DNA of 46,869 bases. It comes from Candidatus Bathyarchaeia archaeon (GTDB lineage: Archaea > Thermoproteota > Bathyarchaeia > 40CM-2-53-6 > DTGE01). Below are positions 8,538-16,110 of this stretch, one piece after another; position 1 is the first letter of the stretch, and each line of letters starts with the position of its first letter. The position numbers and the translations under genes are program-made. The DNA is taken from contig JAWCKG010000010.1 in NCBI GenBank assembly GCA_038852285.1, positions 1 through 46,869 of the forward strand, read 5' to 3'. The notes under the pieces are model-generated. The model did not search any database. It worked only from the letters and a program-made list of their open reading frames with translations, and had not been told where the DNA came from.

Positions 8538-9692
8538 ATGAAGAACTCTGGGACGCTGTTAAAGATCGCGTTAGTCAGAACGTCCTTGCATCGAGGATCT
8601 GGCCAGGTCCAGCACATAAAGGGTTTAGCCTCGGAGCTCTTGAAAATGGGGCACTCGGTCACCGTGTACGCGAGGAGTGTTGAAGTGGATTTAGCTCCCA
8701 TCCAAGTAGCGCAGGTATCCACGCCATCCAGTAACATGCCCTTTATCAGGCACTTCACGTTTCCCATAGCTTTCAGGAGAACACTTAACTCAGCGGACCT
8801 CATTCACACACAGTATCACCCAGACATCTTCGCAGGCAATTTTATACGCCAAATAAGCAAGCTACCCCACGTCTTCACTTACCATGGATTTTCCCCTGTA
8901 AGGGTTTGGAGAAACGTTAGGCAGAGAGTTAAAATGTTAGATCATAGAATCGGAGCCTTTTTCGGTCTAAGAGGAGGAGTAGACAAGATAATATCGGTAA
9001 GCCATTATCTTCGAAAAGAGCTTGAAAACAAATATTTAGTAGGTCGAGACAAGATCCACGTCATATATAATGGTGTGGACCTTAAAAGGTTTAGACCTAA
9101 CCTTGAAACTCGTGATCTCCGAGATAGGTTTAAACTTAAGGATTCACATGTGATTTTGTTTGTTGGTAGGCTTGTTCCATATAAGGGGGCGGAGTTCCTC
9201 TTGGAGGCGATTCCTAAGGTTTTAAAGGCACATCCGAAGACGAAGTTCATGATTGTCGGCTCCCCAAGGTACGACTCCCCCAGAGTTGGAAGAATGCTTC
9301 AAAGGATGGATGTTAGAAAATCTCTGATTTTCACAGGATACGTTGAGGACCATGAGCTTCCATATTTTTACGCCCTATGCGACGTGTTCTCCTTTCCAAG
9401 CTTGTGGGAGGGCTTTGGCTTACCACCAGCTGAGGCTCAAGCCTGCGGTAAGCCCGTTGTCGCCTTCAATCACTGCTCGCTACCCGAGGTTGTGGCGAAC
9501 GATAGGACAGGCATACTCGTCCAACCGGGAAACTCTGAAGCCATGGCTGACGCGTTAATCTACCTTTTGGATAATGAAGACAGAAGGGTCAAAATGGGAT
9601 TAGAGGGTAGGAAAAGGGTTGAAGTGTTGTTTAACTGGACAAATGTAGCGAAAGAAACCTTAAAGGTCTATGAGAAAGTGCTACAAGTTTAA
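8538..9692 (+). CDS. GT4-family glycosyltransferase (GT-B fold)
   Basis: A 384-residue enzyme with the two Rossmann domains of GT-B transferases. The N-terminal half has a GSGQVQHI glycine loop and an HTQYHPD segment. The C-terminal half has FVGRLVPYKG and the nucleotide-sugar binding SLWEGFGLPPAEAQACG block with the EGFGLPPAE core. The acceptor cannot be told from sequence. It lies between the HAD phosphatase and an MscS-like gene in a region that otherwise suggests osmolyte metabolism, but a role in protein or lipid glycosylation fits equally. Confidence 0.8.
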   Translation: MKNSGTLLKIALVRTSLHRGSGQVQHIKGLASELLKMGHSVTVYARSVEVDLAPIQVAQVSTPSSNMPFIRHFTFPIAFRRTLNSADLIHTQYHPDIFAGNFIRQISKLPHVFTYHGFSPVRVWRNVRQRVKMLDHRIGAFFGLRGGVDKIISVSHYLRKELENKYLVGRDKIHVIYNGVDLKRFRPNLETRDLRDRFKLKDSHVILFVGRLVPYKGAEFLLEAIPKVLKAHPKTKFMIVGSPRYDSPRVGRMLQRMDVRKSLIFTGYVEDHELPYFYALCDVFSFPSLWEGFGLPPAEAQACGKPVVAFNHCSLPEVVANDRTGILVQPGNSEAMADALIYLLDNEDRRVKMGLEGRKRVEVLFNWTNVAKETLKVYEKVLQV

Positions 9693-10184
9693 AGGAGATA
9701 CTTCTTGTACAAACCTTAAAAGTTTTCTCGCATAGATTCATGGCATAAAAGACGCGTTGTATGCTATGCTTCCTACAGGCTTGTGTGCCGCGGTTCTCTC
9801 CATGTTTATAGCTACACAAAAGCTGCACAAAATATTCCTGAATTTAAAGCAGCCCTTACCGGCCTCCCTTGTGATTCTTGCGACCAACCTGATTGCAACA
9901 ATAATGTTGTGGTCGCACCATAGAAAGCGCGATTAACCACGTTAATTTTTAAACAATCTTTACAGAGCTTCTATACGAAAACTCTTATAACGCCTGATAT
10001 TATCCCTATATTAAAGGGTTAAGAAACGCTCTTCTTGATAGACATTTTACCTTCCACTGTAATTCAAAAACTTAAACGAATTTTCTAGAATTGGGTAAAA
10101 AGCTAGGTTTTAAGCTGGTAGATTGAAATGTTTACGGCAAAATGTTTAAATTAGAAGAAGGTTTTCGGTTAGCTCCGGTTTACA
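9693..10184 (+). other. Intergenic stretch of 492 bases
   Basis: No large gene on either strand. It holds one possible small membrane-protein frame (9766-9936, listed separately). The rest is A/T-rich, with a TATA-like GTTTAAAT near 10144 that could serve the gene starting at 10185. No tRNA or stable hairpin was recognised by eye. Confidence 0.5.
9766..9936 (+). CDS. Possible small membrane protein (56 residues)
   Basis: An open frame of 56 codons with ATG start (a TTG nine bases upstream is in frame). The product would have two hydrophobic stretches (about residues 5-18 and 34-49) and a basic tail (HHRKR), as in small hairpin membrane proteins. No good ribosome binding site is visible and I recognise no family. 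It may be chance. Confidence 0.25.
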   Translation: MLPTGLCAAVLSMFIATQKLHKIFLNLKQPLPASLVILATNLIATIMLWSHHRKRD

Positions 10185-10904
10185 ATGCCCCTGAATCAAA
10201 TTCTGTTAGATATGTGGATGACTTTTTTACAGATGATGCCTAAAGTTGTCGGGTCAATCATAATTTTGGCTTTGGGCTGGGCGATTGGAAGGATGCTAGG
10301 GAAAGGCGTTTCCAAAGCTCTAGAGAGAGCTGGCGTTGACGACGCAGTGCGGAGAACACTGCTCGGCAGAGCCTTGGAGCGTTCGGGGATCAGCACGGTA
10401 CGGTTTTTCGACCTTACCGTCCGATGGTTCATCTATTTGGTTGCAGTGTTCGGAGCTGTTAACGTATTGGAGATAACAGCCCTCACCGAGTATATGAGAA
10501 GTGTGGTGGAGTACCTGCCCAGTTTTATCGGGGGCGTTTTCCTGTTAATTTTAGGATTCATAATCGTTGACTTCATCGGAGACGCCATCGCCTCGGTCGG
10601 CAGAGAGGTTAGGGTAGAGTTTGCAGGCATCATCTCCGCTGGTTTAAAGCTTCTGCTCTACTTCGTGGTTTTGACTATAGCATTGAAAATGATGAGGATT
10701 GACGTTGAGATCTTGTACATTTTCGCCAGGGCGTTAGCATGGGGAGCGGCAGTAGGAGTCGCCGTCGGGATTGGAATCGCATTTGGCTGGGGCTTCAAAG
10801 ACGTCGTAGCAAAGAACGCGAAGAAATGGTTCGCCTCAACTACTAAGGCGGCTGAGAAAGTTGAAGACTTCTGGAAGTGGTATACCAGGAGAATAGAGGA
10901 GTGA
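10185..10904 (+). CDS. MscS-related conserved TM-helix protein (possible small-conductance channel)
   Basis: A 239-residue membrane protein. Two copies of the conserved TM-helix pattern occur: IIILALGWAIGRMLGKGV near residue 22 and a VFLLILGFIIVDFIGDAI segment near residue 118. Other hydrophobic segments lie near 83-100 and 140-160, and a Gly/Ala-rich helix AAVGVAVGIGIAFGWGF ends the membrane part, resembling the pore helix of MscS-type proteins. The soluble beta and C-terminal MscS domains are absent. A role in osmotic or ion balance is plausible next to osmolyte genes but is inferred. Confidence 0.7.
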   Translation: MPLNQILLDMWMTFLQMMPKVVGSIIILALGWAIGRMLGKGVSKALERAGVDDAVRRTLLGRALERSGISTVRFFDLTVRWFIYLVAVFGAVNVLEITALTEYMRSVVEYLPSFIGGVFLLILGFIIVDFIGDAIASVGREVRVEFAGIISAGLKLLLYFVVLTIALKMMRIDVEILYIFARALAWGAAVGVAVGIGIAFGWGFKDVVAKNAKKWFASTTKAAEKVEDFWKWYTRRIEE

Positions 10905-10918
10905 GTGAGGATTTAAGG

Positions 10919-12178
10919 CTAAGAAATTAGCGGAATAATTTTTTTATCGCATATCGTGTCCCAGCTAAATCTTTTAATCACGTTGTGGAAGTTACTTTCC
11001 ACCCTATCCGTTATAAATAACTTGTAGATTCTGAACGCTATGCTTTTGGGGTCATCGTTTAAGTCAAACATGTATCCCTCTATATCGTCTCTGATGAGCT
11101 CCTTGAATGGAGGTATCCTGGAGCAAAAAACGGGCTTCCTCGCGGCTCCAGCTTCTATGATAGGCATTCCAAACCCTTCCTCCCTGCTGGGAATGAATAT
11201 TAAATCAGCTATGTTATACACATCGGCGACGCTCCACTTGACTATTTCACCGTTCTCATACTCTCGATATAAGCCAATGACTTCGTGACAGAATATGACG
11301 TTTTCCTCTAACCCTCTTCTTTCGATTAACTCCTTCAAATAGTCGAGATACTCTACACCCTCTTTAACAGCTTGATGATCCGGCGGTCCAGTGATTAAGA
11401 CCTTCACTTGTCGAGCGTCTCTCATCAAGTGTTTTAACTCATCCGCCACGAATAAGGCAAGCTCTATGTTTTTTCTCGGCGTCACTCGAACGGGTACGAG
11501 AAGGACCTCATCTTCAAAGGATAATCCAAGCTTTCGCATTAGAAGCTTTGTGGTTTCGTCTATTTTTATATAGTCTTCAAGCTCAACTCCGTTAGGAATG
11601 ACGTTGATAGATGGTATTCGATAGGGTTCAGGCATCTCCCTAAACTGTTTAGCTCTAAACTCAGTAGGAGTCACATAGGTGACTTTTGGGCTATAGTGAT
11701 GTAGGAGGTTTATAGGAAACTGGTTCTTGACCACGTTCAAATCAACCCTGAAAAGGAAGCTGTCGTGTAACCAGAAAATAATCTTCGCTTTCACCTCATC
11801 AACTAATTCGTTCACAGCCGCAGTAGCCGGGTAGTTGAAGGGCATTGATGGAATGTTATGGATTATCAAAACCTTCATACCGCGTGCAAAATCTTTGAGG
11901 CGGTCTTTAACTTCAGACTTTACAGCGTTGAATGCCTCATTTTCTCCTTTTCTCATAATGACTTCATGAATCCTCTGCACATCCTTATGTCTAGGAGAAA
12001 GAAGTGGAATTTCATGCTCCTCGACACCCGGGTAACCCACGTTACCTCCAGCCCCATAGATTAAATGAACTTCATATTCTCTTTCCCTTAATAACCTCGT
12101 ATGATGGTCTATGACTGCTTCCACGCCACCAACCTCCCGCTTAGGGGCAGTGTAATGTACAATCCCTATTGTCTTCAA
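10919..12178 (-). CDS. GT4-family glycosyltransferase, candidate mannosylglucosylglycerate synthase
   Basis: A 419-residue GT-B enzyme. The N-terminus HYTAPKREVGGVEAVI contains the glycine-rich GGVE loop, and the C-terminal domain has a VTPRKNIELAL segment and the SREEGFGMPIIEAG nucleotide-sugar site. The HYTAP...GGVE start resembles GT4 proteins often found near glucosylglycerate genes, some of which add mannose to glucosylglycerate. Presence in the same 10 kb as gpgS and the GH13 phosphorylase supports this, but the acceptor is not proven by sequence. TTG start. It is convergent with the MscS-like gene and separated by 134 bases from cysS upstream on the same strand. Confidence 0.72.
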   Translation of the reverse strand: MKTIGIVHYTAPKREVGGVEAVIDHHTRLLREREYEVHLIYGAGGNVGYPGVEEHEIPLLSPRHKDVQRIHEVIMRKGENEAFNAVKSEVKDRLKDFARGMKVLIIHNIPSMPFNYPATAAVNELVDEVKAKIIFWLHDSFLFRVDLNVVKNQFPINLLHHYSPKVTYVTPTEFRAKQFREMPEPYRIPSINVIPNGVELEDYIKIDETTKLLMRKLGLSFEDEVLLVPVRVTPRKNIELALFVADELKHLMRDARQVKVLITGPPDHQAVKEGVEYLDYLKELIERRGLEENVIFCHEVIGLYREYENGEIVKWSVADVYNIADLIFIPSREEGFGMPIIEAGAARKPVFCSRIPPFKELIRDDIEGYMFDLNDDPKSIAFRIYKLFITDRVESNFHNVIKRFSWDTICDKKIIPLIS

Positions 12179-12312
12179 CTTCGCATCCTAGCCATGTGAA
12201 GTAAACCATGAATTTCAGCTTTTCTGTAAGGGACATATTTAGTTTAGGATCATTTGGGAACCAACACTTCACGCTCCGAAAAACGGTTCAAGAATGTTAT
12301 AGAAGTATAGGA

Positions 12313-13719
12313 TTAATGGTAGCGCCATCTTGGGCCGGTGGGCGTATCTTCGACGACGAACCCTGCCTCTTGAAGGTGTTTTCTCAACACGTCCGAGAGC
12401 CCATATTCCTTCCTACTCCTCAGCTCTTCTCTAATCTTTATGATGATGCTCATAAGTTTCTCAACCTTTCCGTCCCCTGATACTTCTGCGCGTAGAAACC
12501 CAAATATATAGTCGATCTTCTCCAACAGTTTTAAAGCCGACTCTACGCCTTTAAGGGATGGCTCTGCAGAGAGATATTCGTTAATACTTTTCGCCGCTTG
12601 CAGAATTATGGCGAGGGCCTTTGGCGTGTTGAAGTCTTCATCCATCGCCTTATATAGTTTTTCTTCAATCAACTTTAACTCCTCAAACAGTCGCCCATCG
12701 CTGGGAGTGGATGTGGTTAAATCCTCGGTCATTAGGGCCATCAATTCTCGGTAGACGTTGTTGATGGTTTTAACGTTCTCCTCAGATTGCCTTAAGCTCG
12801 CGTAGGTGAAGTCTATGGGGCTTCTATAGTGGCTGGATAGGAAGAACATTCTCAGGGCTTCAGGGGAGCTTTCCTTCAACGCATCCCTAACGGTGATGAA
12901 GTTTTTCAGCGACTTGGACATCTTTTTCCCGTTTATGGTGAGGACACCGGTGTGAACCCAGTAATTCACTAAAGGTTTAGCCCCAGTATAGGCTTCGGCT
13001 TGAGCTATTTCGGCTTCGTGATGCGGGAAGACGAGCTCAACAGCTCCACCATGGATGTCGTATTGAGGTCCAAAATACGTTATGGTGATAGCTGTGTCCT
13101 CAATATGCCATCCGGGCCTCCCATTCCCCCATGGGCTGCTCCAGCTGGGCTCCCCTGGCTTAGCCGCCTTCCATAGGGCGAAGTCGCCTAGACTGCGCTT
13201 CTTGGGGTTTGGATCGATTCGATGCTTCACCAACTCCTCTGGCTTCTGATGGGAAAGCTTCCCATACTCTGGGAACCGTGAGATATCGTAGTAAACGTCT
13301 CCATCCACGACGTAGGCGTATCCTTTTTCGATGAGAGCCTTAATCTGCTGTATGATTTCATGGATGTGCTCAGACGCCTTGGCGAATAGGTTTACGCTGT
13401 CTATTTTTAAGGCCTTCAAATCCCTGTAAAACTCTCCGGCCATCTCCTCAGCCAGCTTGAATGGGGTGGTATTCAACTCACGGGCCCTTTTAATGATCTT
13501 GTCATCTATGTCGGTGATGTTCATAATGTAGAAAACGCTGTATCCTCTAAGCCTAAGGTACTTGGCCATCACGTCGTAGGCTACGTAGGTTCGGGCGTGG
13601 CCTAAGTGGGACAGGTCGTATACGGTTGGACCGCAGACAAACATGTTTACCCTGTTATCTTTTAGAGGTTTGAATTCCCGTTGAGTCCTCGTCAACGTAT
13701 CGTAGATCGTTAACGGCAT
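12313..13719 (-). CDS. cysS: Cysteinyl-tRNA synthetase
   Basis: Charges tRNA-Cys in the cytoplasm. The class I signatures are present: HLGHARTYV (HIGH motif) in the first 45 residues and KMSKSLKN (KMSKS). The zinc-site pattern CGPTVYD is at the N-terminus and GGAVELVFPHHE in the middle. Length of 468 residues is normal. ATG 13719 is preferred over TTG 13728 because the GAGGG ribosome binding site overlaps the TTG. It follows the adenosine-specific kinase gene in the same direction with a 24-base gap, so it may be the last gene of the hyp cluster transcript. Confidence 0.93.
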   Translation of the reverse strand: MPLTIYDTLTRTQREFKPLKDNRVNMFVCGPTVYDLSHLGHARTYVAYDVMAKYLRLRGYSVFYIMNITDIDDKIIKRARELNTTPFKLAEEMAGEFYRDLKALKIDSVNLFAKASEHIHEIIQQIKALIEKGYAYVVDGDVYYDISRFPEYGKLSHQKPEELVKHRIDPNPKKRSLGDFALWKAAKPGEPSWSSPWGNGRPGWHIEDTAITITYFGPQYDIHGGAVELVFPHHEAEIAQAEAYTGAKPLVNYWVHTGVLTINGKKMSKSLKNFITVRDALKESSPEALRMFFLSSHYRSPIDFTYASLRQSEENVKTINNVYRELMALMTEDLTTSTPSDGRLFEELKLIEEKLYKAMDEDFNTPKALAIILQAAKSINEYLSAEPSLKGVESALKLLEKIDYIFGFLRAEVSGDGKVEKLMSIIIKIREELRSRKEYGLSDVLRKHLQEAGFVVEDTPTGPRWRYH

Positions 13720-13743
13720 TGAGATCAACCCTCAGCCTCAACC

Positions 13744-14226
13744 TTAGAGTTTGTACCCGATTCGCCTTAGAAACTCCTTACGGGACTTTACGTCTTCTCC
13801 TCCCTCTATTCCTTTGCTCTTAAATCCATCCACAACCCCGATGATTCCTTTCCCCTGCTCTGTTTCGACGATGAGTACTTCGATGGGGTTAGCCGTGGCG
13901 CAGTACACGGTGCATACTTCCTGAACCATTTTAACGGCGTTTAAGACGTTGATTGGGTAAACTCCCCTCAAGATCACGATGAAGGAATGTCCAGCCCCAA
14001 TCTCATAAGCCTTCTCAGCAGCCCATTTCTCCAACTCCCCATCCGTACCCGCATGCCTTACCAAGCACGGTCCTGAGGACTCGCAGAACCCTAATCCAAA
14101 CCTGATCCCTGGAATGGAGGTAACCAAAGCCTCATACAAGTCTTCAACGGTTTTGATGAAATGTGACATCCCAAGGATGATGTTGCATCCTTCAGGAACT
14201 TCTATCTTTACACTTTTGATCTCCAA
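13744..14226 (-). CDS. Adenosine-specific kinase (PF04008 family)
   Basis: A 160-residue protein matching the archaeal family annotated as adenosine-specific kinase: MSHFIKTVEDLYEAL near the start, GFCESSGPCLVRHAGTD in the centre, GAGHSFIV, and NPIEVLIVETEQG with GIIGVVDG at the end. Family members are short, compact proteins reported to bind adenosine; the physiological role is unclear. Its start overlaps the end of the hydrogenase maturation protease gene by 35 bases, suggesting translational coupling. The link to hydrogenase maturation is positional only. Confidence 0.8.
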   Translation of the reverse strand: MEIKSVKIEVPEGCNIILGMSHFIKTVEDLYEALVTSIPGIRFGLGFCESSGPCLVRHAGTDGELEKWAAEKAYEIGAGHSFIVILRGVYPINVLNAVKMVQEVCTVYCATANPIEVLIVETEQGKGIIGVVDGFKSKGIEGGEDVKSRKEFLRRIGYKL

Positions 14227-14809
14227 CTCTCCCGCCCTTCGCTAATGTCTCAGCGAATCTTTGAGTACGAGCGATATAAGAGTTTACCATCGCCTTCTTT
14301 AGCATATAAGCGACCTTTTTCAACGCGTTTGCAACCTCAGGCGACAAACCCTCTTTAAAGCTTAGGTTCGCAGCCTGTACTCCCAAAAGCATAATATCCA
14401 CTTTCATCACGCTTTTCAGGAACTCTGAGAAAACGCCTAACGGAATCGAATGTGTGGAAACCGCGATTTCACCGCCTTCCTTCAACTCGGTGAAGACAAC
14501 GCTTCCAGGTGGGAGGTTTGCTTCAACGGCGTCGACGAGTAAGATGTGGCTAGGAGCCTTTTCCTGGATTACATGTAAGAAATTTTCCGGAACTGTTTCA
14601 CATTCAATAAAATAGACCTTTCCTTGAAGTCTATGCTTCTCCAATTCCTGTACGGCCCTTACTCCAAAGGCGTCATCTCCCCTTAAAGGGTTTCCAATCC
14701 CCATCACGAGTAACCGTTCACATCCACTTAGCCAGCTCGTTAAACGCCTAAGGATCGTCCACTCATCAGCGTTTAACCTGCTTACACCTCTTTTTATACC
14801 TATACTCAA
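14192..14809 (-). CDS. Hydrogenase maturation protease (HycI/HyaD type)
   Basis: Endopeptidase that trims the C-terminus of the [NiFe]-hydrogenase large subunit after nickel insertion. The GIGNPLRGDDAFGV motif starts at about residue 37, with the conserved nickel-sensing Asp in RGDD, and the VDAV strand and THSIPL segment follow. About 34 residues precede the usual first strand, so the protein is a little long. The TTG start at 14809 overlaps hypD by 44 bases; no better start follows before the GIGNP core. No hydrogenase structural gene is in the window. Confidence 0.87.
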   Translation of the reverse strand: MSIGIKRGVSRLNADEWTILRRLTSWLSGCERLLVMGIGNPLRGDDAFGVRAVQELEKHRLQGKVYFIECETVPENFLHVIQEKAPSHILLVDAVEANLPPGSVVFTELKEGGEIAVSTHSIPLGVFSEFLKSVMKVDIMLLGVQAANLSFKEGLSPEVANALKKVAYMLKKAMVNSYIARTQRFAETLAKGGRVGDQKCKDRSS

Positions 14810-15872
14810 TGTGGCATGTTCCCTCTATGGAAACCATGCATGGGCCGACTGGGCTTTGCGGGGTACATCTTACCGAAAATAGGGGGCATTCCTCAGGGTC
14901 TGCGATGCCTCTCAACACCTCTCCGCATAAACATCCTTTAGGCTTCCCGAATTCTCCGCTACTCAAATCTCCTATGGAGTCTTCAAATTTAAGCCTAGCA
15001 TCGTATTTTTCATACTCCGGTTTCAACTTCATACCAGACTTTTCAATTTCAGGGAAACCCCTCCAATGAACCTTAATTGGATAGAAGACTTGGTTAATCA
15101 TGTTCAAGGCTTTAAGGTTTCCCTCAGGCTTCACGCTCCTCACATACTCGTTCTCAACACGGGGGGGTCCTTCATAAATCTGTTTAACCAACATAAGCAC
15201 GGCCATCAAGACGTCGAGGGGTTCAAAACCCGCGATTACTTGAGGTATGTTAAATTCCTTCAACAACCTTTCATATGGAGTTAGCCCGATGATTGTGGAG
15301 ACGTGGCCCGGTTGGATTAACCCATCCAGCTTTAACTCCCCCATGCTCAATAGTTTCTGGACGGCTGGTGGAATGTACCTGTGGCAGCTGAGGATGGAGA
15401 AGTTTTCCGGCGGACTGTTAATTATCGTTGAAGCTGTGCTGGGAGCAGTTGTTTCAAAGCCTACACCCATGAACACTACTTCTTTACCGGTTTTAAGAGC
15501 TATGTTAACTGCGTCAGAGACGCTGTAAACGATTCTTACATCGCATCCTTTGGCTCTCATGTCGAGGAGTGATCTATCGTATCCCGGAGATTTCAACACG
15601 TCTCCGTAGCCTGTGATGACTACACCCTTCTCCGCCAAGGTGATGGCCTCCTCATACTCCTCCGGCGGGGTGACGCATACAGGACACCCTGGACCAGCCT
15701 TAACCTTCACGTTAACTCGCTCCAGCAATGAGTCTAGGCCATATCGAAGCAGGGTGTCTTGATGGGTTCCACAAACATGCATGAAAGTGGCCTTCACACC
15801 ATACTCTTTGATTTTACCAACAATCTTCAAGGCGAGGTCTCTGTCCCGGAACCTAAAGGTCTCCAACTTCAT
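14766..15872 (-). CDS. hypD: Hydrogenase maturation factor HypD
   Basis: Scaffold with HypC for assembly of the Fe(CN)2CO unit of [NiFe]-hydrogenases. Signatures are MHVCGTHQDT (about residue 36), GPGCPVCVTP (about 60), MGVGFETTAPSTA, and the C-terminal cysteine cluster GCLCGEVLRG, ECPLF, RCTPQSPVGPCMVS and EGTCHIEYRYK, which holds the [4Fe-4S] cluster. Length of 368 residues is normal. The gene overlaps hypC by 20 bases upstream and the maturation protease by 44 bases downstream. Confidence 0.95.
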   Translation of the reverse strand: MKLETFRFRDRDLALKIVGKIKEYGVKATFMHVCGTHQDTLLRYGLDSLLERVNVKVKAGPGCPVCVTPPEEYEEAITLAEKGVVITGYGDVLKSPGYDRSLLDMRAKGCDVRIVYSVSDAVNIALKTGKEVVFMGVGFETTAPSTASTIINSPPENFSILSCHRYIPPAVQKLLSMGELKLDGLIQPGHVSTIIGLTPYERLLKEFNIPQVIAGFEPLDVLMAVLMLVKQIYEGPPRVENEYVRSVKPEGNLKALNMINQVFYPIKVHWRGFPEIEKSGMKLKPEYEKYDARLKFEDSIGDLSSGEFGKPKGCLCGEVLRGIADPEECPLFSVRCTPQSPVGPCMVSIEGTCHIEYRYKKRCKQVKR

Positions 15873-16095
15873 CTCCCTTTTCCAACTCTAAAATCTCCTT
15901 CCAGATCTCCAAGGTTTTCAAAGCGTCTTCCTCCTTAAGCACTTGAATGGCGAACCCAGCGTGCACCAGTACGTAATCTCCCTCCACGACTTCTACCAGT
16001 GTTAAATCCACATCCCTTAACACGCCGTCTCCGAAATCCACCTTACCCTTAGAACCCTCCACTTTCAACACTTTGCCAGGTACTGCCAGGCACAT
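15853..16095 (-). CDS. hypC: Hydrogenase maturation chaperone HypC
   Basis: An 80-residue HypC/HupF protein that carries the Fe(CN)2CO moiety with HypD. It begins with the diagnostic MCLAVPGKV, where Cys2 is the ligand residue, and has GDYVLVHAGFAIQVL in the middle. ATG at 16095. It lies 15 bases after hypF and overlaps hypD, so hypF, hypC and hypD are clearly one transcript. Confidence 0.94.
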   Translation of the reverse strand: MCLAVPGKVLKVEGSKGKVDFGDGVLRDVDLTLVEVVEGDYVLVHAGFAIQVLKEEDALKTLEIWKEILELEKGDEVGDL

Positions 16096-16110
16096 GAGAT
16101 CGTTCCTCCT

